From positions 1 through 64,000 of the forward strand of contig JAKVLB010000003.1 in the NCBI GenBank assembly GCA_022484595.1: a DNA stretch of 64,000 nucleotides, given 5' to 3'. Source of the DNA: Mageeibacillus sp. Its GTDB lineage: Bacteria > Bacillota > Clostridia > Saccharofermentanales > Saccharofermentanaceae. This document shows positions 51,290 through 60,034 of this stretch, piece after piece (the stretch's first letter is position 1; each line of letters starts with the position of its first letter). The notes beneath the pieces were generated by a model. That model was not told the DNA's origin. It did no database searches and was given only the letters and a program-made list of their open reading frames with translations. A program made the position numbers and the translations under genes.

Positions 51290-52807
51290 TTATACCGCCT
51301 GAGCATAAATTATGTATTTTCCGCTTGTAAATACCGTTTCATAGTTATTGTCAGCAATAAATTCTTTAAGCTGCCGCTCTGCCGGAAAACCGTGAATGAC
51401 AATCATCACAGGATTATCCGCTTCGAGATCTGCTATATATTCATTCATAATCTCCGGCTTTACCCATTCCGGCGGAATCTGGTAGGAATATCTTGAAGCC
51501 GACAGCCGGCCGGTTGCATTATATATTGCATCTTCATTGCCCCATACGGTTATCCTGTCATCCTGTCCGGAATTGTCCCTGATATACTGCACTACAGCAC
51601 AGTAATCACCGTATTGATCGGCCTCCTCGCCATTGACAGCAGTATCGGCAATGTATATCCAGTTGATAACTCCGAGCTGAAGGATAAGAAACAGAACAAC
51701 AGTGATTTTAAGACAGGCGACCGGGAACTTCTTTGATTCATATCCCAGCAGCATACTTAACGGATATACGGAAATAGGTATAAGGATAATAGCGTAACGC
51801 AGATACCGGTATCCCGGAAGACAGACAACTGCCACAGAAGAAATCATATAAAGGAAATAAGCGATATTCCATAATCTCACGGAACTTCTGCAGGCCATGA
51901 CTGTGCCGGCTATTATAAGAACTGCCGACACAATCACAAGCGGCATCCGCAATGTCTCGGACAGAAGACTCTCCTGCGAGTACGCGACCGCTGCACTGTG
52001 ATTTGAAGAATACATTGAGTTAAAGACAATATATTGATTGTAAAATTCTCTTAACGCACCGTTCAGTCCAAGCCATAAGATTACAGGAACCGCGACAATC
52101 GCAAATCCGGCTGTGAATTTTCCGGCAAATTCAGGAATCTTGCGGCTCTCGCGGGCGCATATAAGCTTTATGAGGACAAAAACCGAGAAAACTGCCCAAA
52201 GTGCGATCAAATTAAGCTTGACAAGCGCCGTTGCCGCCAACATGGCGCCGCACAGAATCAGCCGTCGTGTGTTTATTTTACCGTTGATAAAATAATCGGC
52301 ATAGATATAAACCGCCCATATCTGAAAAGGCAGGCAGTATTCCTCCGTCATATTTCCGCCGTTAAAATAAAGAGCCGCAAGTGACAATGCTATCGAAGTC
52401 GTGACAAGACTTCCGATTCTGCCGCACGACAGGCGGGACAGTCTGTATAAACCTGCCGATGATACAATCCACGAGGCAAGTTCAACTGCCCATATTCCAT
52501 GTTTTTCGCTTATAAAGAGACCTGCATACTCCAGAAGATAGAGCAGCGGCCCTTTATGGTCAAAAGTATCCTTATACGGCATCAGTCCCCGCTTCAAAAT
52601 ATTACCTACGTAGATAAAGACTGAAGAATCCTGTCCGGGCACGGCGTTCGAGACGAAAGGATTGAGCGGCGACATCATTGATATTGCAAAAGCCATCAGC
52701 GGCAGCAGAATAAGCACAGCAGCCTTGCTCACTTCTTCGTAAGTATGACTCTCTGTGATTCTTCGGGCCTCACAGCGGCAATCGTCATATAGTTTTCCGC
52801 AAATCAT
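51290..52807 (-). CDS. GT-C-type membrane glycosyltransferase-like protein
   Basis: The ATG at 52807 overlaps the upstream stop by one base; a GTG at 52810 is an alternative. It has 505 residues and about 10-12 helices, with DSSVFIYVGNILKRGLMPY then DTFDHKGPLLYLLEYAGL in the first outer loop. The D...DHKGP pattern is common in PMT_2/GT39-like bacterial proteins that take sugar from a polyprenyl carrier. A soluble C-terminal part starts near VQYIRDNSGQDDRITVWGNED. Product and acceptor are not known. It forms an operon with the related gene upstream. Confidence 0.82.
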   Translation of the reverse strand: MICGKLYDDCRCEARRITESHTYEEVSKAAVLILLPLMAFAISMMSPLNPFVSNAVPGQDSSVFIYVGNILKRGLMPYKDTFDHKGPLLYLLEYAGLFISEKHGIWAVELASWIVSSAGLYRLSRLSCGRIGSLVTTSIALSLAALYFNGGNMTEEYCLPFQIWAVYIYADYFINGKINTRRLILCGAMLAATALVKLNLIALWAVFSVFVLIKLICARESRKIPEFAGKFTAGFAIVAVPVILWLGLNGALREFYNQYIVFNSMYSSNHSAAVAYSQESLLSETLRMPLVIVSAVLIIAGTVMACRSSVRLWNIAYFLYMISSVAVVCLPGYRYLRYAIILIPISVYPLSMLLGYESKKFPVACLKITVVLFLILQLGVINWIYIADTAVNGEEADQYGDYCAVVQYIRDNSGQDDRITVWGNEDAIYNATGRLSASRYSYQIPPEWVKPEIMNEYIADLEADNPVMIVIHGFPAERQLKEFIADNNYETVFTSGKYIIYAQAV

Positions 52808-54255
52808 CACTTCAAATCCTCAATTCTAAAAATAGCAAACCCCTCAGAAATCAGATAGTCATCCGGGCTCCTGTAGACTTCTTCATATCCTTTGCCTTTG
52901 AGATATTCCTCTGTATCCTGACTGGATGTAATGAAGTAACCGTTCTGCGGAAGCGATACATCATCCTTTTCAAAAGACTTCAAATGGACTAATTTGTTCC
53001 AGTCGACATATGAGAAGCTCTCACCCCTGCACTTGAACCGCTTAAAGTTATCGCAGTAAGGAAGGATCGAGCTTGCCTCAGGTTCGTCGTTTGTCCATAT
53101 CTCTGTTCCGGCCGGGACATTCATATTGATCCAGCGGGCTGCATCCTCGGCATATGAATATGTGCAGCTGACATCCGAAGATGCCAGAACCATGCCATGG
53201 AAACCGATAGCAACGAGCAGCACCGTGAATCCCGTTGTCAGAACAAAAGACCGCCTGCTTTTCGCGAGCTGTCTGTCATAGGCGATTATCATCATTCCCC
53301 ATGAGATCACGACAGGACAGATTGCGATTTTCTGGTTAGTCAGCATCGGATAGACATAAACACTGATAACATTCAGAGTCAGAGAGCTGACGACCATTAT
53401 CGCGCACGCGATTCTCGTCTCTGCCTTTGCTTTAAGCATTGCAAGAACGATTACACCCAGCATGGCAAATGAAAGAATAAGAATAACAACAAGTCCTGTA
53501 TTGCTGAAAGTCCCGAAAAGCTTCCCTCCAAACACAATAAGTGAAGTGAATACGGAATAATCCTCGTTTGTTTTGCTGATCTTTCCCGTAGTAGGCAGAA
53601 GCTGCGCGAGGAGAAGAAGTGCGCTCGTCAGCGGACACAGCAGCGGACAGAGTTTTCTTATCAGTCTTCCCTCACGGATGCCGTCGCAAAGCTGTTCTGC
53701 CGCAAACCACACACTGAGCAGAAAAGCCATGACAATCATAAACAGATGTGTCTGGATAAGAAGCGCGATTGTGAGCGCATACAGGTACGGCCTCTTCTTG
53801 CGGTTCGGGAAAGCCCACACGTTAAGGAACAGTGCCAGCGGAATCAGCGCGTAGCACCTCGCTATCACCGCGAAAAAGTAGAACAGTGCCTGACTGAACA
53901 CTATCGCGACATTGGTATATACGGGAAGCGGCGATTTGAACAGAACTATCCATGCAGCGAAAGAACATATGGCAAGCGAAATAACATTCTGAACAAATAT
54001 CGGCGCGCCGAGCTTTATCCACGGGAAACAAAGCAGCAGCCAAAGGCACGAATGGCCTTCGACATGCATCTGCGCCAGCAGCTGACCGAGGCTCAAATCC
54101 CTGCACAGAAGGTATGACTGGGCCTCATCTCTCCATGGCTCATGACAGTACACCAGAACAGCATTAATCGCTATATAGACAAATAAAACAGCGTACATCA
54201 GCCAACGTGAAGTATTCTTGTCTGACTTTGACTTCAATCTATTTTCCATTCTCAT
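52807..54255 (-). CDS. GT-C-like polytopic membrane protein (HEPWRDEAQ type)
   Basis: The ATG at 54255 (GGTGG seven bases upstream) gives 482 residues. CHEPWRDEAQSYLLCRDLS and MHVEGHSCLWLLL in the first outer loop match the family of the proteins at 33224 and 34862, but this copy is more divergent. About 10 helices and a soluble end (ISEGFAIFRIEDL) are seen. The role in sugar transfer to a surface polymer is inferred. A possible promoter TTGATT-N18-TAGAAT lies in the AT-rich gap upstream. Confidence 0.78.
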   Translation of the reverse strand: MRMENRLKSKSDKNTSRWLMYAVLFVYIAINAVLVYCHEPWRDEAQSYLLCRDLSLGQLLAQMHVEGHSCLWLLLCFPWIKLGAPIFVQNVISLAICSFAAWIVLFKSPLPVYTNVAIVFSQALFYFFAVIARCYALIPLALFLNVWAFPNRKKRPYLYALTIALLIQTHLFMIVMAFLLSVWFAAEQLCDGIREGRLIRKLCPLLCPLTSALLLLAQLLPTTGKISKTNEDYSVFTSLIVFGGKLFGTFSNTGLVVILILSFAMLGVIVLAMLKAKAETRIACAIMVVSSLTLNVISVYVYPMLTNQKIAICPVVISWGMMIIAYDRQLAKSRRSFVLTTGFTVLLVAIGFHGMVLASSDVSCTYSYAEDAARWINMNVPAGTEIWTNDEPEASSILPYCDNFKRFKCRGESFSYVDWNKLVHLKSFEKDDVSLPQNGYFITSSQDTEEYLKGKGYEEVYRSPDDYLISEGFAIFRIEDLK

Positions 54256-54332
54256 AATATCCACCAGCAACAAACAGCAATGTATATTATTCTAATGCAT
54301 AATACAAAATTAAATCAAGAAACAATTACAGC

Positions 54333-55418
54333 TCAAAGCTTCATATATCCGTCTTTTATCCATCCGAGCTTTCTCATGATCTCACTGAACAGAAGTGACA
54401 GCAAAGCCGGAGCTATAAGACACACGACAACCATTCCGATCCAGGCGGCAGTTCCGAGCGTTCCTGACTCCGTCATGGCGGAGAAACAGCCTATAGGTCC
54501 AACAAGACCGCATGTTCCCATTCCCGCAGAAACTCCGTTACACTCAAGCTTAAATAACATGGTAGCCATAGGTCCCGTTACTGCCGAAGCAAGAGTCGCG
54601 GGTATCCAGATCTGAGGGTGTCTGCATATATTGGGCATCTGGAGCATTGATGTTCCTATGCCCTGAGATACCACGCCGCCCCACTTGTTATCACGGAACG
54701 ATGCGATTGCAAAGCCGACCATCTGGGCGCAGCAGCCGGCGAGAGCCGCGCCGCCCGCAATTCCGGCAATACCGATTGAAGCACATATGGCCGCGCTTGA
54801 TATCGGAAGTGTAAGGATGATTCCGACCACAACCGACACGATGATGCCCATCTCGAACGGATGAAGCGTCGTAGCGAGGTTGATGAATTCGCCGAGCCAG
54901 TTCATGGCCACGGCAATAGCCGGACATGTAAGATAAGCGACAAGATATCCGACGCCGAGTGTGACTACAGGTGTAACGAGAATATCTACTTTGGTCTCTT
55001 TAGAAACAAATTTCCCGAATTCCACCGCGAAAATCACAGCGACAAAAACTCCGAGAGGCCCTGCTGCATAAGGCTGTCCCGGATATGCGTTAGCGAAATA
55101 ACCCACTGCCGCAGAACATGCCATTACAAGCATCGGAGCCTTGAGAGCCGACGCGATTCCGACACCTATAGCCGCACCTGTAATGAGCGAAGCCATTTTG
55201 CCGGCACTGCCAAGGAAATGTGCCATAGTGACAAGAACACCGATATTGGTCATTCCAAGATACTTCGCAATTGTAGAAAGTATGGTTCCGATAAGGAGCG
55301 AAGCAAACAGACCCTGTGCCATGCCGCCCATCGCGTCTACAAAATACACCTTTGCGGAAATATTGATATTCTTCTTGTCAAGAAAGCTCTTAAGTGCGTT
55401 TTTCTTATCAGTTGACAT
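54333..55418 (-). CDS. PTS EIIC-like membrane protein (PfoR superfamily)
   Basis: The ATG at 55418 has GAGGGG upstream and gives 361 residues. Roughly ten Gly/Ala-rich helices are visible: YFVDAMGGMAQGLFASLLIG near the start, GLGVFVAV-like segments, and NICRHPQIWIPATLASAVTG and ECNGVSAGMGTCGLVGPIG near the end. This matches the PTS_EIIC_2 / PfoR group, whose members are transporters of uncertain substrate or regulators. No EIIA or EIIB domain is adjacent. Confidence 0.87.
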   Translation of the reverse strand: MSTDKKNALKSFLDKKNINISAKVYFVDAMGGMAQGLFASLLIGTILSTIAKYLGMTNIGVLVTMAHFLGSAGKMASLITGAAIGVGIASALKAPMLVMACSAAVGYFANAYPGQPYAAGPLGVFVAVIFAVEFGKFVSKETKVDILVTPVVTLGVGYLVAYLTCPAIAVAMNWLGEFINLATTLHPFEMGIIVSVVVGIILTLPISSAAICASIGIAGIAGGAALAGCCAQMVGFAIASFRDNKWGGVVSQGIGTSMLQMPNICRHPQIWIPATLASAVTGPMATMLFKLECNGVSAGMGTCGLVGPIGCFSAMTESGTLGTAAWIGMVVVCLIAPALLSLLFSEIMRKLGWIKDGYMKL

Positions 55419-55484
55419 ATTTGTACCCCTCGTCAATTATAATTGAATGAATGTTATCATATTGAATATATCACTGCAATTTAT

Positions 55485-56279
55485 TCATTTGCACAAATTC
55501 CAAAGTTTACTCTCTCTCCTTTTGTACCCGGTCACATCAAATCCGAAGATATCAGATATTCTGCCGGTTGCCACCATGTCATTTATCGAACCGTCATAAG
55601 CGACAATTCCTTTATCAAGTGCTATGACACGTTCAAGACAAAGCGAGGCCTGCCCCAAATCGTGCATTACGGCAATGACTGTATTATGCACGGAAGCGCC
55701 GGCTAATTCAGTCGTTCCGGAAGCCCACTCATTGAGGTAATCGGTAAGTTCTGAATTATGCCTCACATCAAGGTTGTTTTCAGGCTCATCAAGCAGCATA
55801 AACGGTGTCTGCTGGGCAAAAGCTCTCGCAAGAAAAGTTCTCTGAAGCTGGCCGCCTGACAATTCATTGAGTGCACGGTATCTGAGCTCATACACACCGC
55901 ACCGGTTCATGGCCTCAGCCGCTATCTTTCTGTCCTCACTTCCCGGAGAAGCAAGCAGACCCGTCATATGAGAATACCTTCCCAGCATAACCGTCTGCTC
56001 AACTGTATAGTCAAAATATGTCTCGCCGTTCTGAGGCATGTAAGACACAACAGATGCCAGTTCTTTACGCCTTATGCTTCCGGAATCAGATGTACCGTAA
56101 GTAACCCTTCCGTCAAAAGGAAGAAGTCTTGCGATAACACGAAGCAGAGTTGTCTTACCGGATCCGTTTGTTCCCGCAACAAGTACGCGCTCACCCTCAC
56201 TTATTTTCAGGCTGATGCTGTCAAGCACCGGCGTAAAGCCATAACCCGCCGTTACATTTTCGAGCACTATGTCCATCAT
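55485..56279 (-). CDS. FecE/BtuD-type ABC transporter ATPase
   Basis: This 264-residue ATPase has Walker A VAGTNGSGKTTLL, signature LSGGQLQRTFLARAF, Walker B FMLLDEPENNLD and H-loop VMHDLGQA. It begins four bases inside the permease gene. It powers uptake of a metal chelate such as cobalamin, haem or a siderophore. Position next to B12-dependent metH makes cobalamin plausible, but no sequence feature proves it. Confidence 0.93.
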   Translation of the reverse strand: MMDIVLENVTAGYGFTPVLDSISLKISEGERVLVAGTNGSGKTTLLRVIARLLPFDGRVTYGTSDSGSIRRKELASVVSYMPQNGETYFDYTVEQTVMLGRYSHMTGLLASPGSEDRKIAAEAMNRCGVYELRYRALNELSGGQLQRTFLARAFAQQTPFMLLDEPENNLDVRHNSELTDYLNEWASGTTELAGASVHNTVIAVMHDLGQASLCLERVIALDKGIVAYDGSINDMVATGRISDIFGFDVTGYKRRESKLWNLCK

Positions 56280-57307
56280 GAATGCCTTCTTTCCCTAAGA
56301 AACACATATGCGAAAAAAGGCGCCCCCACAAGTGCCGTAACCGCGCCGACAGGTATTTCACGCGGACTTATCACGGTTCTTGCCAGAAGATCACAAAGCG
56401 CCATAAAAGCGCCCCCGTATACAAAAGACATCGGTATGACAATACGGCTGTCAGGACCGAAAATCCGTCTCACGGCATGCGGAGCAGCAAGGTCGACAAA
56501 ACCTATGACACCCGTGAAAGCCACCGACACACCTGTCAATACAGAACTTACAACTATCATGATTATCTTCATCTTTCGTGAATCAACACCGATTGAGCTC
56601 GCCTGTTCATCACCGAAGCTCATGATATTGAGTTCTCTCGCAAAACAGATCAGAATCAGCGTGCCGGCAAGGCATACCGGAAAAAGAATCGCCACATGAG
56701 TCCATGTGCGGGACGAAAATGACCCCGTCATCCACATCCACAGCTGTTTGTAGTGATCCGGATATATTGTCGCCAGAAGATTCATTACTCCGGTCACGAA
56801 CAGCGAAACAATCATACCTATAAGGATAACCGTCGTATTGCTTACTGCCCTGTCAATGCGCATGGAAAGAACCAGTACAATGCCGACAGTCAGCAATCCC
56901 ATAACAAAGCCGGCAACTGGAAGGCATGCCTGAGAATAAAAAGGCAGCGATGCCGAGAATATGATCACAAGTGCCGCACCGAGCGATGCTCCGGAAGATA
57001 TACCAAGAGTATAAGAAGATGCAAGCGGATTCTGAAGAAGCGACTGCATTACGGCTCCGCTCACGGAAAGCGCACCTCCGACAAGAAAAGCCGTAAGAGC
57101 TCGCGGAACTCTGATAGTCCAGAAAATTGAGTCAGTCATAGGCGCCACATTTCCGGGATTATTTCCGGTAACATGGCTCCAGATAATCTTTATAAGGTCG
57201 CTGAGACTAATATAAACGCTTCCGGCCCTGATACAGAGTGCCAGCACAGCAATGCAGCCAACGACAGACGCGATTATGCAGACTTTTCCGGTTGCTTTGC
57301 TTCTCAT
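56276..57307 (-). CDS. FecCD/BtuC-type ABC transporter permease
   Basis: This 343-residue protein has about ten helices. It carries the FecCD landmarks RVPRALTAFLVGGALSVSGA, QSLLQNPLASSYTLGISSGA and GFVDLAAPHAVRRIFGPDSR. It overlaps the binding-protein gene upstream and the ATPase gene downstream by four bases each, so the three are one tightly packed unit. Confidence 0.95.
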   Translation of the reverse strand: MRSKATGKVCIIASVVGCIAVLALCIRAGSVYISLSDLIKIIWSHVTGNNPGNVAPMTDSIFWTIRVPRALTAFLVGGALSVSGAVMQSLLQNPLASSYTLGISSGASLGAALVIIFSASLPFYSQACLPVAGFVMGLLTVGIVLVLSMRIDRAVSNTTVILIGMIVSLFVTGVMNLLATIYPDHYKQLWMWMTGSFSSRTWTHVAILFPVCLAGTLILICFARELNIMSFGDEQASSIGVDSRKMKIIMIVVSSVLTGVSVAFTGVIGFVDLAAPHAVRRIFGPDSRIVIPMSFVYGGAFMALCDLLARTVISPREIPVGAVTALVGAPFFAYVFLRERRHS

Positions 57308-58350
57308 GATGCCTGTTCGGTTGTTGCAGAATCATCTGACGGATAAACGACGTTTTCCCACTCAGCCACAGCATCCGCAATATGATTGTTTGGTCTCGAA
57401 CACAGATTGGCATCGACATAATAGACGGCGCCGTTTGCAACAGCCGTGACGTTCTCCCAGCCTTCAAGGTTCTCTATCTCAGAAACCGGGTCATCAACCC
57501 AGTTCACATTGGTAATAATAACATCAGGATTCATGGCTATTGCATCCTCAACAGAAATAGCAAGCCACCCCTCCTGATCTGCGCAGACATTGTCAGCTCC
57601 AATCACATCCAGCATATCGCTCATATATGTTCCGTTTCCGAATGTATATATAGTCGGAGCTTCCGCTGTCGGGATACTCATCATAAACAGAACAGTCTTT
57701 GTCTCATCAAAAGAAGCAGTTTCCTCCGCAACCTCATCTATCGCCTCCTGCATGTTGATTACAAGCTGCTTCGCCTCGCTGTCTTTTCCGATACAGTCTC
57801 CGATGAACGTCAGATCGCTGTAAATATCATCAATGGACGCGCTCGTCGGAATGTCAACAACGCATACTCCGCTGTCAATAAGCGGCTGGAAAGAATTTGT
57901 GCCGCCGTAAGAGCTCATGCCTGAAGCAAAAACAATATCCGGTTCAAGTGCCGCTATGGCCTCATTATCCGGATTCATCATATCGAACTGGGTAACATCA
58001 GGATTAAGGTCCTCCAGGAAATCAGCTGAATTTGTGTCAATCCCCACTATCTTATCCGACATTCCGAGTTCAATCAGAACCTGAGTGGTTGACGGTGACA
58101 TAGATACTATTCTGCTTATTTCACCGGGAACTGTTATCGGATTGCCTGCCCGGTCTTCCGTCGGAAGAACTGACTGTCCGGAAACAGCCGATTCAAGGCT
58201 TTGCTCAGAACAAGCCGAAGCATCACTAATATCTGTCGATAGACTTGGCTCTGTCTCTGACTTCACTGAGTTACCGCACCCGGAAAAAAATACCGCAATC
58301 ATTGCGATGCACACCAGAATCACTGCACTTGTCCTGAATTTATTATACAT
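57304..58350 (-). CDS. Iron-complex/cobalamin-type ABC substrate-binding lipoprotein
   Basis: The ATG at 58350 has GGAGG seven bases upstream, giving 348 residues. Lipobox FFSGC is near residue 25. The class III (BtuF/FhuD) fold is seen in ITVPGEISRIVSMSPSTTQV, LIELGMSDKIVGIDTN, EPDIVFASGMSSYGG and, near the end, VYYVDANLCSRPNNHIADAV. The ligand is probably cobalamin or a ferric chelate. It is divergent from metF, 109 bases apart; I found no cobalamin riboswitch in that gap. Confidence 0.9.
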   Translation of the reverse strand: MYNKFRTSAVILVCIAMIAVFFSGCGNSVKSETEPSLSTDISDASACSEQSLESAVSGQSVLPTEDRAGNPITVPGEISRIVSMSPSTTQVLIELGMSDKIVGIDTNSADFLEDLNPDVTQFDMMNPDNEAIAALEPDIVFASGMSSYGGTNSFQPLIDSGVCVVDIPTSASIDDIYSDLTFIGDCIGKDSEAKQLVINMQEAIDEVAEETASFDETKTVLFMMSIPTAEAPTIYTFGNGTYMSDMLDVIGADNVCADQEGWLAISVEDAIAMNPDVIITNVNWVDDPVSEIENLEGWENVTAVANGAVYYVDANLCSRPNNHIADAVAEWENVVYPSDDSATTEQAS

Positions 58351-58459
58351 TTCAATCCTCCAAATCAGATAATGACTGTAAATTTGCAATCCGATTATAA
58401 TACATAAATCCGTAATGATGTATAATTATACAAATTTATGCAATCAAGAGGAACAGCCA

Positions 58460-59323
58460 ATGAAAATCAGCGAAATTCTTGCGCAGGACAAACCAACCAT
58501 TTCTTTCGAGGTGTTTCCGCCAAAACAGGCATCCGGTCTTGAAACCGTAAAAGCTGCGGCCGGAGCGATTGCAGCACTGACTCCGTCATTTATGAGCGTC
58601 ACCTACGGCGCGGCAGGTTCTACTTCAAAGCTTACCGTTGAGGTAGCCTCAGACATCAAGAATCTTCACGGTGTCTCCGTCATGCCCCATCTCACTTGCG
58701 TCGCTTCCACCAGAGAACACGTGTCTGATATCCTGACTCAGATCAGGGAGAACGGCATTGACAATGTCATGGCATTGAGAGGCGATATTCCTCAGGATGG
58801 CATTGTGTGTCATGATTACACACATGCTTCAGACCTTGTGGCTGACATCAGATCACAGGCACCGGATATTTGTATCGGAGGAGCGTGCTACCCCGAAGGT
58901 CATATTGAAAGCCCCAACAAAAATCTTGACATTGACTATCTCAAGCTCAAGGTTGACGCCGGCTGCGACTTTCTGACAACGCAGATGTTTTTCGACAACA
59001 ATATTTTCTACAATTTTCTGTACCGCATAAAGGACAAGGGAATAACGGTTCCTGTCCTTCCCGGAGTAATGCCGGTGACAACCGCCAGACAGCTGTCAAG
59101 ATCAGTTGCGCTTTCCGGAACAAATGTGCCTGAGCGTTTTCGCGCCATCGTCGACAAATTCGGGTCAGACCCGGATGCCATGAGAAGAGCAGGAATAATC
59201 TATGCCTCAGAGCAGATAATTGATCTCATTGCCAACGGAGTCAACCACATACATGTCTACTCAATGAACAAACCGGATGTGGCAGGCGAGATACTCACAA
59301 ACCTTAAAGAGATTCTGGGGTAA
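58460..59323 (+). CDS. metF: 5,10-methylenetetrahydrofolate reductase
   Basis: The ATG at 58460 (AGAGGAAC upstream) gives 287 residues. The TIM barrel starts ISFEVFPPKQ, with NVMALRGDIPQDG, GGACYPEGHIESP and FLTTQMFFDN, all conserved around FAD and folate. It makes 5-methyl-THF for MetH, encoded two genes downstream. In clostridia this type may also use ferredoxin or an electron-transfer subunit, but no MetV is adjacent. Confidence 0.95.
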   Translation: MKISEILAQDKPTISFEVFPPKQASGLETVKAAAGAIAALTPSFMSVTYGAAGSTSKLTVEVASDIKNLHGVSVMPHLTCVASTREHVSDILTQIRENGIDNVMALRGDIPQDGIVCHDYTHASDLVADIRSQAPDICIGGACYPEGHIESPNKNLDIDYLKLKVDAGCDFLTTQMFFDNNIFYNFLYRIKDKGITVPVLPGVMPVTTARQLSRSVALSGTNVPERFRAIVDKFGSDPDAMRRAGIIYASEQIIDLIANGVNHIHVYSMNKPDVAGEILTNLKEILG

Positions 59324-59329
59324 GTACAT

Positions 59330-60034
59330 ATGCCGCTTGGAGTTACAATTCCGTTCAGCGAGGCTATGCGTTACATGGGCAGCCACAACGGGGTATCAAA
59401 ATCTGATACAACCGTGAAGCTTATGACGGAAGCAATCCGGTCACTTGAGTTGTATTCAAGTCCGAAATATGTCTCCCGTGAATTCACTTTGAATACCGGG
59501 GCCGGAAATGATATGGATTCCGTAATATCACTCGGAAGTTTCTCTGTCAGAAGCGTGTCGCTTGCACGCAATCTCAAAGGCTGCACAAGAGCGGTGCTTT
59601 TCGCCGCGACAATTGGTCCGCAGGCAGACAGGCTCTGCAAGCGCGCGCAGCTGACATCAATGGCACAGGCAGCCTGCTATCAGGCTGCAGGGGCAGCGGC
59701 AATTGAAGCCCTGTGCGATTACATTAACAGCAATATTACCCGTGATTACAAGGCAGACGGATTCTTCACAAGGCCGCGCTTTTCTCCGGGCTACGGCGAC
59801 GTATCTCTTGAACACCAGAAGGACTGGTTCAGAGAACTGGACATAACCAGGAACTGCGGAATCGAGCTCACTGATTCACTTCTTATGATTCCGACAAAAT
59901 CAGTTACGGCAATAATCGGACTGTCTCCGGATGACAGAGAAAGCTGCAGTCTCAGTCAAAGCGACATGACCGCCTGCGACCTTTGCGATAACTCTTCAAC
60001 ATGCGCTTTTACCAGAAAGGAACAGAACATATGA
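59330..60034 (+). CDS. Stand-alone methionine synthase reactivation-domain protein
   Basis: This 234-residue protein corresponds to the C-terminal activation domain of E. coli MetH. Key evidence is RPRFSPGYGDVSLEHQKD (SAM-binding RxSPGYG motif) and the context. A Cys-rich end (CDLCDNSSTCAF) is also present. It would bind SAM and reactivate oxidised cob(II)alamin in the separate MetH. It lies six bases after metF and overlaps metH by four (ATGA). Confidence 0.92.
   Translation: MPLGVTIPFSEAMRYMGSHNGVSKSDTTVKLMTEAIRSLELYSSPKYVSREFTLNTGAGNDMDSVISLGSFSVRSVSLARNLKGCTRAVLFAATIGPQADRLCKRAQLTSMAQAACYQAAGAAAIEALCDYINSNITRDYKADGFFTRPRFSPGYGDVSLEHQKDWFRELDITRNCGIELTDSLLMIPTKSVTAIIGLSPDDRESCSLSQSDMTACDLCDNSSTCAFTRKEQNI

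Noticed and set aside
55485-58350. Firm assignment as btuCDF
   Set aside because: Next to metH this is likely, but the same family imports siderophores and haem and no ligand-specific residue can be read by eye.
58351-58459. Cobalamin or SAM riboswitch between the FecCD-type operon and metF
   Set aside because: The gap is only about 109 bases, is AT-rich, and shows no B12 box or S-box core; only ordinary -10-like elements are visible.
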